Origin: Betaproteobacteria bacterium
GTDB lineage: Bacteria; Pseudomonadota; Gammaproteobacteria; Burkholderiales; SG8-39
NCBI GenBank assembly: GCA_012274205.1
Contig: JAAOZY010000160.1
Location: forward strand, 1 to 7,380
Length of the DNA stretch: 7,380 bases
Direction: 5' to 3'
Made by a program: the position numbers and the translations under genes. The notes beneath the pieces were generated by a model. That model searched no databases, was not told where the DNA came from, and saw only the letters and a list, made by a program, of their open reading frames with translations. Shown here piece after piece: positions 1 to 6,010 of this stretch; the first letter of the stretch is position 1; every line of letters begins with the position of its first letter.

Positions 1-1096
1 CGCCCACTTGCTTGAGCAGAGCCTCGTTGTTGCCGTAGATCGTAAGATAGCTCTGGCCGTGGTCGATAATCAGCAGATTGCCGAAGCCGCGCATCCATTC
101 CGCGAACACCACGCGGCCCGCCGCGACCGCCCTGACTTCCTGGCCGCTGGCGCCGCGGATGAACAAACCCTTCCAACTCAGCCCGCTGCCACTACGTGGA
201 CTGCCGAAGCGGTTGATTAGTTCCCCCCGGGTCGGCAGCCTGAGTTTTCCTTTGAGCGAAGCGAATGTGCCGCCGCCGCGCCCCGATTCGGGCAGTTTCT
301 CGTTGCGCCCCCAGCCGGAGCCGGGGGAAATCGCCTTGCCGATCTCCTCGACCAGGCGCGACAGGCGCGATTCGTCGCGCTGGAGCGATTTGATCTCGCG
401 GCGCTGCGAGCGGATTTTGGTTGCGAGCTTGGCCAGCACCCGGCGCCGCTCGGCCTGCTGCGCGAGCAGTTCCTTGCGGCCCGCGCGCTGACGCGACTCG
501 AGCTCGGCCAGTTCGGCGCTCTTGGCGCGTGCTTCCTGGGTGAGCTGGGCCAGGCCGGCCAGGTTTTTGCGCAGCGCGCGGATGAAATCGGCCTGGGCGC
601 GCGAGATATAGCCGAAATAGTAGAGTTCGCGCGCGGTCTGGTTGGGGTCGCGCCCCGACAGCAGCAGCCTCAGGTAGTCCTGCCGGCCCGACACATGGCG
701 CATGGCGAGCAGTTGTCCGAGCTCGCGCTGTTGCGCGGCGATGCTGCGCTCGAGCAGGCTCGATTGCCCGCCCAGGCGCTCGAGATCGGCGCGTGCCGCG
801 CGCTGTTGCGCGCCCAGATCGCGCAGCGTGCGGTTGGCCTCGGATACGCCGCGTTCGGACTCGCGCAGCGCGTCACTCGCCTCCGTCCGGTTCTCCTCGG
901 AGCCGCTGAGCTTATGTTTCAGCGATTCGATGCGGCCGCGCAAGGCGTCCAGCTCGACCTTGTCCGCGGCCCATGCCGGCTGCACGCCGGCGCAGGCCAG
1001 CGCCAGAAGTGCAGCTCTGCAGCAGGGCAGGCGCGCTGCGCGCAGGAACGGACCGAGTCCCCTGTGCGCAGCGCGCCTGCCCCGCGGCGCGATCAA
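1..1096 (-). CDS. envC: EnvC-like murein hydrolase activator, 3' end cut by window
   Basis: A periplasmic coiled-coil/LytM protein; EnvC-family proteins activate N-acetylmuramoyl-L-alanine amidases at the division septum. About 365 codons are visible. The hydrophobic stretch ALLALACAGVQPAWA with an AWA|AD cleavage site near residue 43 is a signal peptide. Residues about 45-270 are a Glu/Arg/Gln/Leu-rich coiled coil (for example LESLKHKL-type heptads, RARELYYFGYISRAQADFIRAL-like linker region). From about residue 285 a LytM fold follows: INRFGSP (294 on), SWKGLFIRG (307 on), IIDHGQSYLTIYGNN (343 on). The metal ligands of active LytM enzymes (HxxxD and the HxH motif) are replaced by WKGLFI and YGNN, as in E. 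coli EnvC, so it should be a non-catalytic activator. There is no in-frame ATG or GTG before the signal peptide. I chose TTG at 1096, which overlaps the gpmA stop (TTGA) and has AAGG 7 nt upstream. Roughly 45 C-terminal residues are probably missing. Family assignment is firm; the start is less sure. Confidence 0.9.
   Translation of the reverse strand, partial: MIAPRGRRAAHRGLGPFLRAARLPCCRAALLALACAGVQPAWAADKVELDALRGRIESLKHKLSGSEENRTEASDALRESERGVSEANRTLRDLGAQQRAARADLERLGGQSSLLERSIAAQQRELGQLLAMRHVSGRQDYLRLLLSGRDPNQTARELYYFGYISRAQADFIRALRKNLAGLAQLTQEARAKSAELAELESRQRAGRKELLAQQAERRRVLAKLATKIRSQRREIKSLQRDESRLSRLVEEIGKAISPGSGWGRNEKLPESGRGGGTFASLKGKLRLPTRGELINRFGSPRSGSGLSWKGLFIRGASGQEVRAVAAGRVVFAEWMRGFGNLLIIDHGQSYLTIYGNNEALLKQVG
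1025..1082. repeat. 22-bp near-perfect inverted repeat (hairpin) in the start of envC
   Basis: The arms are 1025-1046 and 1061-1082. The outer 17 bp are perfectly complementary (GGGCAGGCGCGCTGCGC and its reverse complement). They are followed by one G.T wobble and four more pairs, leaving a 14-nt loop (1047-1060). The element is extremely GC-rich and has no adjacent T-run on either strand, so it is not a standard intrinsic terminator. It lies just after the gpmA stop and inside the predicted n-region of the EnvC signal peptide. It looks like a REP-type palindromic unit or an RNA structure that tunes envC expression; a single window cannot show which. Confidence 0.75.
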
Positions 1097-1842
1097 GTCT
1101 TCGCCTTGCCCTGATTCGCGACTGCCTGCATGGCTTTTTCGACCTCGGCCGCATCGCCGAGGTAGTAGTGGCGCAGCGGCTTGAGGGCGTCGTCCAGTTC
1201 GTACACCAGCGGCACGCCGGTGGGGATGTTGAGGCCGACAATGTCCGTGTCGCTTACTTTGTCCAGGTATTTCACCAGCGCGCGTATCGAATTCCCGTGC
1301 GCGGCGACGAGCACGCGCTTGCCCGCGCGCATGTCCGGCGCGATCGTCTGGTTCCAGTAAGGCAGCACGCGCGCCACCGTATCCTTGAGACATTCGGTCA
1401 GCGGCACCTGGGCCGGCGCAAGGCTGCGGTAGCGCGGATCGGCGCCGGGAAAGCGCGCATCGTCCGGCTGCAGCGCGGGTGGCGGCACGTCGTAGCTGCG
1501 CCGCCACGCAAGCACCTGCGCATCGCCGAACTTGGCCGCGGTCTCGGCCTTGTTCAGTCCCTGCAGTGCGCCGTAATGTCGTTCGTTCAGGCGCCAGGAG
1601 TGCAATATGGGTATCCACATCAGGTCCATGCGCTCGAGCGCGAGCCACAGCGTCTTGATCGCGCGCCGCAGCACCGAGGTGTGGGCCAGGTCGAACACGA
1701 GACCGGCCTCGCGCATCAGTTCACCCGCCTTTGCCGCCTCTTCCACGCCTTTCGGCGTCAGATCGACATCGGTCCACCCGGTAAACCTGTTTTCCTTGTT
1801 CCAGACCGACTCGCCGTGCCTGAGCAGTATGAGTTTCTTCAT
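1093..1842 (-). CDS. gpmA: 2,3-bisphosphoglycerate-dependent phosphoglycerate mutase
   Basis: Cytoplasmic glycolytic/gluconeogenic enzyme that interconverts 3- and 2-phosphoglycerate through a phosphohistidine. The protein is 249 aa, the normal length for GpmA. The N-terminal LLRHGES motif holds the phosphorylated His9; ENRFTGWTDVDLT follows; LNERHYGALQG contains the acid/base Glu87; AAHGNSIRALVKYLD contains the second catalytic His182. The ATG at 1842 is preferred because AGGG lies 6 nt upstream and the product then begins MKKLILLRHG. An ATG at 1848 would add two residues but leave no room for a ribosome-binding site. It is divergent from the rhodanese gene and overlaps envC by 4 nt, implying co-transcription and translational coupling. 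In E. coli the envC neighbour is the cofactor-independent mutase GpmM, so the slot is filled here by an unrelated enzyme with the same activity. Confidence 0.97.
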   Translation of the reverse strand: MKKLILLRHGESVWNKENRFTGWTDVDLTPKGVEEAAKAGELMREAGLVFDLAHTSVLRRAIKTLWLALERMDLMWIPILHSWRLNERHYGALQGLNKAETAAKFGDAQVLAWRRSYDVPPPALQPDDARFPGADPRYRSLAPAQVPLTECLKDTVARVLPYWNQTIAPDMRAGKRVLVAAHGNSIRALVKYLDKVSDTDIVGLNIPTGVPLVYELDDALKPLRHYYLGDAAEVEKAMQAVANQGKAKT

Positions 1843-2028
1843 GGCCATCCCTATTTACCGTACGGTGCGCTTGCGAATATTTTATAATATTACGCTAGCG
1901 CAAACCGCTGACGGACCTTGTTGAGGCGTGGCACCTGCGCGGCGGCCGATGAATGGACCTCTACCCCGCGTGGCGGGAAAAACCTCGGGCGATCCCCAAA
2001 ATTTGATCATCACCTTCCGGGAGCTGGC
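1843..2028. promoter_or_regulatory. Divergent promoter region, gpmA / rhodanese
   Basis: This 186-bp region between two divergent start codons must hold a promoter for each side. It contains the only strongly AT-rich stretch nearby (1876-1891). A perfect TATAAT at 1883-1888 on the plus strand could be a -10 for the rhodanese gene, with no good -35 upstream; it would give a leader of about 135 nt. On the minus strand TTGCGC (1903-1898) with TATTCG (1879-1874), 18 bp apart, is a weak candidate for gpmA. A small CCCGC-gtg-GCGGG stem lies further downstream, near 1964-1976. Exact promoter elements are tentative. Confidence 0.5.
1867..1901. promoter_or_regulatory. Imperfect palindrome at the divergent promoter, possible operator
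   Basis: The left arm GCGCTTGCGAATATT (1867-1881) and right arm AATATTACGCTAGCGC (1886-1901) are complementary over 14 pairs, with one mismatch (1872/1896) and one extra base (1892), around a 4-nt TTAT centre. The TATAAT hexamer at 1883-1888 sits across the centre, so a protein bound here could control both divergent transcripts. The dyad is seen directly; the regulatory role is inferred. Confidence 0.4.
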
Positions 2029-2436
2029 GTGAAATTCGTAATGGACAATATTTTTCTGGTCGCGATAGCGCTGGCCAGCGGCACCATGCTGATACTGCCG
2101 CTGTTGCGCCGCGGCGCCGGCGGGCCCTCGGTGAATACGCTCGAGGCGACCCAATTGATCAACCGCGAGGACGCGCTGGTGCTCGATGTGCGCGAACAGG
2201 CGGAATATGCGCAGTCGCATATCCTCAATTCGCGCGGGCTGCCCTTGTCGCAGCTCGAGGCGCGGATTGGCGATATCGAGAAGTTCAAGGACAAGCCGGT
2301 GATCGTGTATTGCGCCACCAGCAATCGCTCCAGCACCGCCGCCGCGACGCTGAAAAAGCGCGGCTTTTCCAAGGTCGTCGTCCTGAGCGGCGGATTTTCG
2401 GCCTGGCAACAGGCCGGCCTGCCGGTGCAGAAATAG
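2029..2436 (+). CDS. Membrane-anchored single-domain rhodanese (YibN-like)
   Basis: A 135-aa rhodanese-family protein, expected to carry a persulfide on a catalytic cysteine and act in sulfur transfer; the physiological acceptor is unknown. Residues about 6-26 (FLVAIALASGTMLILPLL region) form one N-terminal membrane segment. The rhodanese domain follows: VLDVREQAEYAQSHI (51 on), the active-site loop YCATSNRSS with Cys95, and the C-terminal LSGGFSAWQQAGLPV. I chose the GTG at 2029 because GGGAG lies 5 nt upstream and the product begins MKFVMDNIFL; the ATG at 2041 is 17 nt from that site, and the longer reading from 1918 adds residues unlike the family. It occupies the yibN position of the yibN-grxC-secB-gpsA cluster, although a carbamoyltransferase gene now separates it from grxC. 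Confidence 0.92.
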   Translation: MKFVMDNIFLVAIALASGTMLILPLLRRGAGGPSVNTLEATQLINREDALVLDVREQAEYAQSHILNSRGLPLSQLEARIGDIEKFKDKPVIVYCATSNRSSTAAATLKKRGFSKVVVLSGGFSAWQQAGLPVQK

Positions 2437-2449
2437 GATCTAGCAGAAA

Positions 2450-2471
2450 ATGAGGGGATACCTCCCCTCAT
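2450..2471 (+). other. 9-bp hairpin after the rhodanese gene
   Basis: ATGAGGGGA (2450-2458) pairs perfectly with TCCCCTCAT (2463-2471) around a 4-nt loop. It begins 14 nt after the rhodanese stop. No T-run follows, so it is not a clear intrinsic terminator, though it could protect or pause the transcript. Confidence 0.55.
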
Positions 2472-2474
2472 ACT

Positions 2475-2526
2475 CCCCTAACTCAAAGGCCATTCCGGTA
2501 ATTCCGAAATGGCCTCCAAATAGGGG
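2475..2526 (+). other. Compound hairpin upstream of the carbamoyltransferase
   Basis: An inner stem pairs AGGCCATTCCGG (2487-2498) with CCGAAATGGCCT (2504-2515), 11 of 12 matched, around a 5-nt loop. An outer stem pairs CCCCTA (2475-2480) with TAGGGG (2521-2526), separated from the inner stem by short internal loops. The outer strand TAGGGG could instead pair with the CCCCT of the preceding hairpin, so the two structures may compete. There is no U-tract. The rest of the spacer, 2527-2598, is GC-rich and shows no further clear signal. Confidence 0.5.
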
Positions 2527-2598
2527 CTGCCGCGTCCGCGGCGCCGCGCTAGTCAATCGCGGCGGATCGTTCGGGCGGCGCCGAGCCGGAACGACGGG

Positions 2599-4599
2599 GT
2601 GAACGTTCTCGGCCTGCACTTCGGGCACGACGCCGGCGTCGCCGTGGTGCGCGACGGGCGCGTGCTGGTGCATCTGCTGCGCGAACGCCTCACCCGGGTG
2701 AAGCACGCGTTCAGTCTCGACCTCGCGCACATCGACCTGGCGCTGGCCGAGGCCGGCATCGGGCCGGGCGACATCGACTACTGCGCCGTCACCTCGACCC
2801 AGAACTACGAACTCGTCGCCGACGACACCAGCGCGCTTGCGCTGCTGCCGCAGCCCCATCCGGACGACCGCGGCTACTCGTCGCTGCAGGAACTGTTCGA
2901 GGCGCGCGGCGTCGACGTGCGCTCGCGGCTGGTGGGCGAGGCGCTGGAGCGCATCTATGATCCGCTGCAACCGTCCGAGATCCACCGCGAGCTTTACCCT
3001 GAATATCGACGGCGGAGCAAGGATGCGAGCCGGGTCAGCGGCTATCTACTCGACTATGTCCACGCCAGCCTGTGGGACGGCGAGCCGACGCTGGAAGAAA
3101 TCGGCGCGCGCAATTATGCCGAACTCAAAGACAACGATTACACCCGCTTCGGGCTGCACTATCCGGTGACGCTGGTGCTGCGCGGACGGCGCATTCCCGG
3201 CTGCATGGTGCAGCACCATGCGGCGCATGCCGCTTCCGGCTATTACACCTCGGGCCTGCGCCACGCCTCGATCTTCACGCACGACGGCGCCGTGTTCCGC
3301 TGCGGCCCGAACAACGGCATGTTCTATTACGGCGAGGAGCACAAACTGCTTCCGCTGACGCCGCACCATCTGGTGGCGGGCGCGCTGTATACGCGCGTCG
3401 GCAACGCCATCGGCTTCGCGCTGCGCGGGGCGGCGGGCAAGCTGATGGGGCTCGCGCCCTATGGTGAGCCGCGCTTTTTCGATGCGAAATTCGTCGGCAA
3501 TGCCTTCGACCTGGAGCGGCGCGGCGTGGTCGAGCCGTTTGCCGACTGGTGGCAGCATTGCCTCGCGCAGGCGCGCCGTCTCGGCTATGACATGGAGGCG
3601 CTTGCCGATACCACGCGCATGACTGCGCCGGTCAATGCGGACATTGCGGCGAGCACGCAGCTGCTGTTCGAGGAGACGCTGCTGGCGGCGGTGGCGCAGC
3701 TGCGCCGCATCGGCGCAGACATCGGTCTGGCCAACCGCAACCTGTGCTGCTCCGGCGGCACGGCGCTGAACTGTCCTACCAACTCGCGCCTGTTCCGCGA
3801 GAGCGCTTACACCGAAGTGCGCGTCGAGGCCTGTTGCGACGACAGCGGCCTGGCGATCGGCGGCGCGCTGTTCGCCTATCACAACGTGCTGGAACAGCCG
3901 CTGCCGCAAGCGTCCGCGCAGGCGCGCGGACCGCTGCCCTATGTCGGACGCAACTATGGGCCGGCGCAGCTGGACGCGGCGCTGGACGAGTATGCCGGGC
4001 GCGTGCGCGCGACCGCCCCCGAGAGCTGGGAACAGGCGGCGGCAGCCGATCTCGCGGCAAACAGGGTGATCGGCTGGTTCGAAGGCAGGAGCGAGGTGGG
4101 CCCGCGCGCCCTCGGCCACCGTTCGATACTCGCCGATGCGCGCCACGGAGCGAACTGGGAGCGGGTCAATCGCATCAAGGGGCGCGAATTGTGGCGGCCG
4201 TTCGCGCCGGCGGTGCTCGAAGAAGAAGCGCCGCACTGGTTTTCGGGCTGCCCGCTGCCCTCGCCGCACATGTTGTTTACCGCCAGCGTCGAGCGGCCGG
4301 ACATGCCCGCGATTACCCACGTGGACGGTTCGGCGCGCGTGCAAACGGTGGGCCCCGGCGACGGCGCGTTCCGGCGGCTGCTCGAAGCGTTCCATCGCCT
4401 GACTGGCGCGCCGGTGCTGCTCAATACCTCGTTCAACGGCCCGGGCGAACCGATCATCGAGACGCCGCAGGAGGCGCTGGCTTTTCTGGTGTCGTGCGAT
4501 CTCGACGTGCTCTACCTGGCCGGCCGCCGCGTCGAGCGTCTCGCCGCCGGGGCGGACGCCGCTGCGGGCGGCGGCGCGCAAATCGGGCTGCGGCGATGA
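2599..4599 (+). CDS. NodU/CmcH/TobZ-family O-carbamoyltransferase
   Basis: A 666-aa predicted enzyme transferring carbamoyl from carbamoyl phosphate (via carbamoyl-adenylate in characterised relatives) to a hydroxyl of a sugar or natural product. The Kae1-like domain has LGLHFGHDAGVAVV (4 on), RERLTRVKH (28-36), metal-site motif QHHAAHAASGYYTSG (His206, His210), FTHDGAV (Asp229), GAAGKLMGLAPYG, CSGGTALNCPTN (384 on) and CCDDSGLAIGGAL (Asp414/415). The YrdC-like C-terminal domain has WFEGRSEVGPRALGHRSIL (493 on), NRIKGRELWRPFAPAVL and LLNTSFNGPGEPIIETP. Residues about 75-200 contain an insert, placing the metal His pair about 90 residues later than I recall for TobZ. The tail after about 645 is Ala/Gly-rich. 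The start is GTG with only a weak GGA 8 nt upstream; the next in-frame stop upstream is at 2521. Acceptor substrate is unknown, and no glycosyltransferase or biosynthetic gene is adjacent. Its position splits a conserved gene cluster, suggesting insertion, though its base composition matches its neighbours. Confidence 0.9.
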   Translation: MNVLGLHFGHDAGVAVVRDGRVLVHLLRERLTRVKHAFSLDLAHIDLALAEAGIGPGDIDYCAVTSTQNYELVADDTSALALLPQPHPDDRGYSSLQELFEARGVDVRSRLVGEALERIYDPLQPSEIHRELYPEYRRRSKDASRVSGYLLDYVHASLWDGEPTLEEIGARNYAELKDNDYTRFGLHYPVTLVLRGRRIPGCMVQHHAAHAASGYYTSGLRHASIFTHDGAVFRCGPNNGMFYYGEEHKLLPLTPHHLVAGALYTRVGNAIGFALRGAAGKLMGLAPYGEPRFFDAKFVGNAFDLERRGVVEPFADWWQHCLAQARRLGYDMEALADTTRMTAPVNADIAASTQLLFEETLLAAVAQLRRIGADIGLANRNLCCSGGTALNCPTNSRLFRESAYTEVRVEACCDDSGLAIGGALFAYHNVLEQPLPQASAQARGPLPYVGRNYGPAQLDAALDEYAGRVRATAPESWEQAAAADLAANRVIGWFEGRSEVGPRALGHRSILADARHGANWERVNRIKGRELWRPFAPAVLEEEAPHWFSGCPLPSPHMLFTASVERPDMPAITHVDGSARVQTVGPGDGAFRRLLEAFHRLTGAPVLLNTSFNGPGEPIIETPQEALAFLVSCDLDVLYLAGRRVERLAAGADAAAGGGAQIGLRR

Positions 4600-4664
4600 A
4601 TAGCACGGCAAAATGCCTTAGAATCGAGCCTGTGAACCAACGCAATGCAATGGCGGATCGATAG
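4600..4664 (+). promoter_or_regulatory. Spacer with possible grxC promoter
   Basis: This 65-bp spacer is more AT-rich than the genes either side. TAGAAT at 4619-4624 is a good -10 hexamer, but no convincing -35 lies 16-18 bp upstream. A short GGCA-AAA-TGCC dyad (4607-4617) adjoins it. It may let grxC-secB be transcribed independently of the carbamoyltransferase. Tentative. Confidence 0.3.
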
Positions 4665-4928
4665 ATGCCAAAAATCAGCATGTACAGCACCGCCGTCTGC
4701 CCTTACTGCCAGCGCGCCGAGATGCTGCTCAAGTCCAAGGGCGTCGCCGAGATCGAGAAAATCCGCATCGACCTGGATCCGGCGCGGCGCGACGAGATGA
4801 TGCAGAAAACCGGCCGGCGCACGGTGCCGCAGATCTACATCGGCGAGTTCCACGTCGGCGGTTTCGACGATCTGGCGGCGCTCGACCGCGCCGGCAAGCT
4901 CGATCCTCTGCTGCGCGGCCAGGCCTGA
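4665..4928 (+). CDS. grxC: Glutaredoxin 3 (dithiol glutaredoxin)
   Basis: An 87-aa cytoplasmic thiol-disulfide oxidoreductase that reduces protein disulfides and glutathione mixed disulfides using glutathione. Near the N-terminus is STAVCPYCQRA with the dithiol active site Cys12-Pro-Tyr-Cys15; RRTVPQIYIGEFHVGGFDD carries the TVP cis-proline motif and the GG-x-DD glutathione-binding turn. Length matches the family (83-90 aa). The ATG at 4665 directly follows an in-frame TAG; the ribosome-binding site is weak (GGCGGA). It sits directly before secB, as in E. coli. Confidence 0.96.
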   Translation: MPKISMYSTAVCPYCQRAEMLLKSKGVAEIEKIRIDLDPARRDEMMQKTGRRTVPQIYIGEFHVGGFDDLAALDRAGKLDPLLRGQA

Positions 4929-5047
4929 GGGCGGCGGCACAATACCCGCGGGCCGTTTCAGCCTTGTCGAAACGCTCTCTGGCGCCAGGAATATGAGGGG
5001 TGGGATCCTCGCGCTTGGTACAAAGTCCAACAATCACTGGAAAACAA
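4929..5047 (+). other. grxC-secB spacer
   Basis: These 119 bp contain a CGTTTC/GAAACG stem (4954-4959 with 4969-4974), a perfect 10-bp palindrome CTGGCGCCAG (4979-4988) and an ATGAGGGG octamer (4993-5000) that also occurs in the hairpin at 2450. TTGTCG at 4964-4969 could be a -35, but no good -10 follows at the right distance. No open frame fits a gene. A separate secB promoter is possible but not shown. Confidence 0.3.
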
Positions 5048-5515
5048 ATGAACGAACCGCAACAGCAGCCGACATTCGGCATCGAGAAGATCTACGTCAA
5101 GGACTTGTCGCTGGAGATACCGCACGCGCCGCAGGTGTTCCTGTCGGGCGAGCAGCCGCAAGTGGATGTGCAGCTGCATAACGAGGGCGGGAGCATAGGC
5201 GAAGGCCTGTATCAGGTGGTGCTGACCGTCACCGTTACCGCCAAGACGGGCGACAAGACCATGTTCCTGGTGGAAGCGGCGCAGGCCGGCATTTTTCAGG
5301 TGCGCAACGTGCCGGAATCCGACCTGGAGGCGCTGCTCGCGACCGCCTGCCCGAACATACTCTTTCCCTATGTGCGCGAGGCGGTGTCGGACGTCATCGC
5401 CCGCGCCGGCTTTCCGCCGGTATATCTGGCGCCGGTGAATTTCGAAGCGATTTACCTGCAGCGGCTGCAGCAGGCGCAGGAGCAGGCCGCGCCCAAAATC
5501 GAAATCGCGCACTGA
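5048..5515 (+). CDS. secB: Protein-export chaperone SecB
   Basis: Cytosolic tetrameric chaperone that keeps secretory precursors unfolded and delivers them to SecA. The product is 155 aa, the same length as E. coli SecB. Family landmarks are IEKIYVKDLSLEIPHAP (12 on), the beta-strand segment YQVVLTVTVTAKTGDKTMFLVE, the hallmark CPNILFPYVREAVSDV (101 on) and FPPVYLAPVNFEAIYLQ near the C-terminus. The ATG at 5048 is preferred because GGA lies 6 nt upstream and the protein then starts MNEPQQQPTF; an in-frame ATG at 5000 would add 16 residues unlike the family. The following SH3 gene begins only 14 nt downstream, so the two are probably co-transcribed. Confidence 0.97.
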   Translation: MNEPQQQPTFGIEKIYVKDLSLEIPHAPQVFLSGEQPQVDVQLHNEGGSIGEGLYQVVLTVTVTAKTGDKTMFLVEAAQAGIFQVRNVPESDLEALLATACPNILFPYVREAVSDVIARAGFPPVYLAPVNFEAIYLQRLQQAQEQAAPKIEIAH

Positions 5516-5529
5516 GTGCGCGCTTTGAC

Positions 5530-5979
5530 ATGAATACTGCCGGCATGCGCCGCACCCTCGCACTGGTCCTGCTGATCGCCGCACAGGCGGCCGCGGCGGG
5601 GGAATTTCGTTCCATCGGCGAGAGTGCCGTGATCATGTACGACGCGCCTTCGGTCAAGGCGAACAAACTGTTCGTGGCGAGCAAGCTCTACCCGGTGGAA
5701 ATCATTGTCCAGGTGGACAACTGGACCAAGGTGCGCGATGTTGCCGGCGATCTTGCCTGGGTGGAGAAGAAGGATCTGTCCGACACGCGCACGGCGCTCG
5801 TTACCGTGCCCATGGCGGATATGCGCGCGAAACCCGAAGACGCCGCGGCGCTGGTGTTTCAGGCGCGCCAGGGGGTGGCGCTGGAGGTGGTTGAACTCGG
5901 CGTGGGGCCCTGGGTGAAGGTGCGCCACCGCGACGGCCAAAGCGGCTACGTGCGCACAAACCAGGTGTGGGGGCTGTAG
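5530..5979 (+). CDS. Exported protein with two bacterial SH3-like domains
   Basis: A 149-aa predicted periplasmic or surface protein of unknown specific role. Residues 1-23 form a signal peptide: MNTAGMRR, a hydrophobic LALVLLIAAQA core and an AAA|GE-type cleavage site. Two SH3-like units follow. The first spans about 24-83 (ESAVIMYDAPSVKANKLFVA, WTKVRD, LAWVEKKDL). The second spans about 88-148 (VPMADMRAKPEDAAALVFQA, WVKVRHRDGQSGYVRTNQVWG). Bacterial SH3 domains commonly bind peptidoglycan peptides or other proteins; none of the visible residues implies an enzyme. Start choice is uncertain: neither ATG 5530 nor ATG 5545 has a strong ribosome-binding site, and the second would give MRRTLALVLL. 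It lies 14 nt after secB and 31 nt before gpsA, consistent with one operon. Confidence 0.88.
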   Translation: MNTAGMRRTLALVLLIAAQAAAAGEFRSIGESAVIMYDAPSVKANKLFVASKLYPVEIIVQVDNWTKVRDVAGDLAWVEKKDLSDTRTALVTVPMADMRAKPEDAAALVFQARQGVALEVVELGVGPWVKVRHRDGQSGYVRTNQVWGL

Positions 5980-6010
5980 CGCGCAGGCGCGCCCGCCGGT
6001 CTCGATTTTC

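Noticed and set aside
1025..1082. The GC-rich hairpin as an intrinsic terminator for gpmA
   Set aside because: No T-run follows the stem on the minus strand, and envC is in frame through it.
973..1887. 304-codon open frame on the plus strand
   Set aside because: It is antisense to gpmA and the 5' part of envC, both firmly identified; its product has no domain features.
1918..2028. N-terminal extension of the rhodanese from an ATG at 1918
   Set aside because: The extension is not family-like, and GTG at 2029 has a well-spaced GGGAG and places the membrane anchor at the N-terminus.
3046..4611. 521-codon open frame on the minus strand
   Set aside because: It is antisense to the carbamoyltransferase, whose motifs run through the whole region; the antisense product is Arg/Ala/His-rich without recognisable motifs, typical of a GC-rich shadow frame.
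4929..5047. Small gene or RNA in the grxC-secB spacer
   Set aside because: The palindromes are short, no open frame with a ribosome-binding site fits, and no known RNA family is recognisable.
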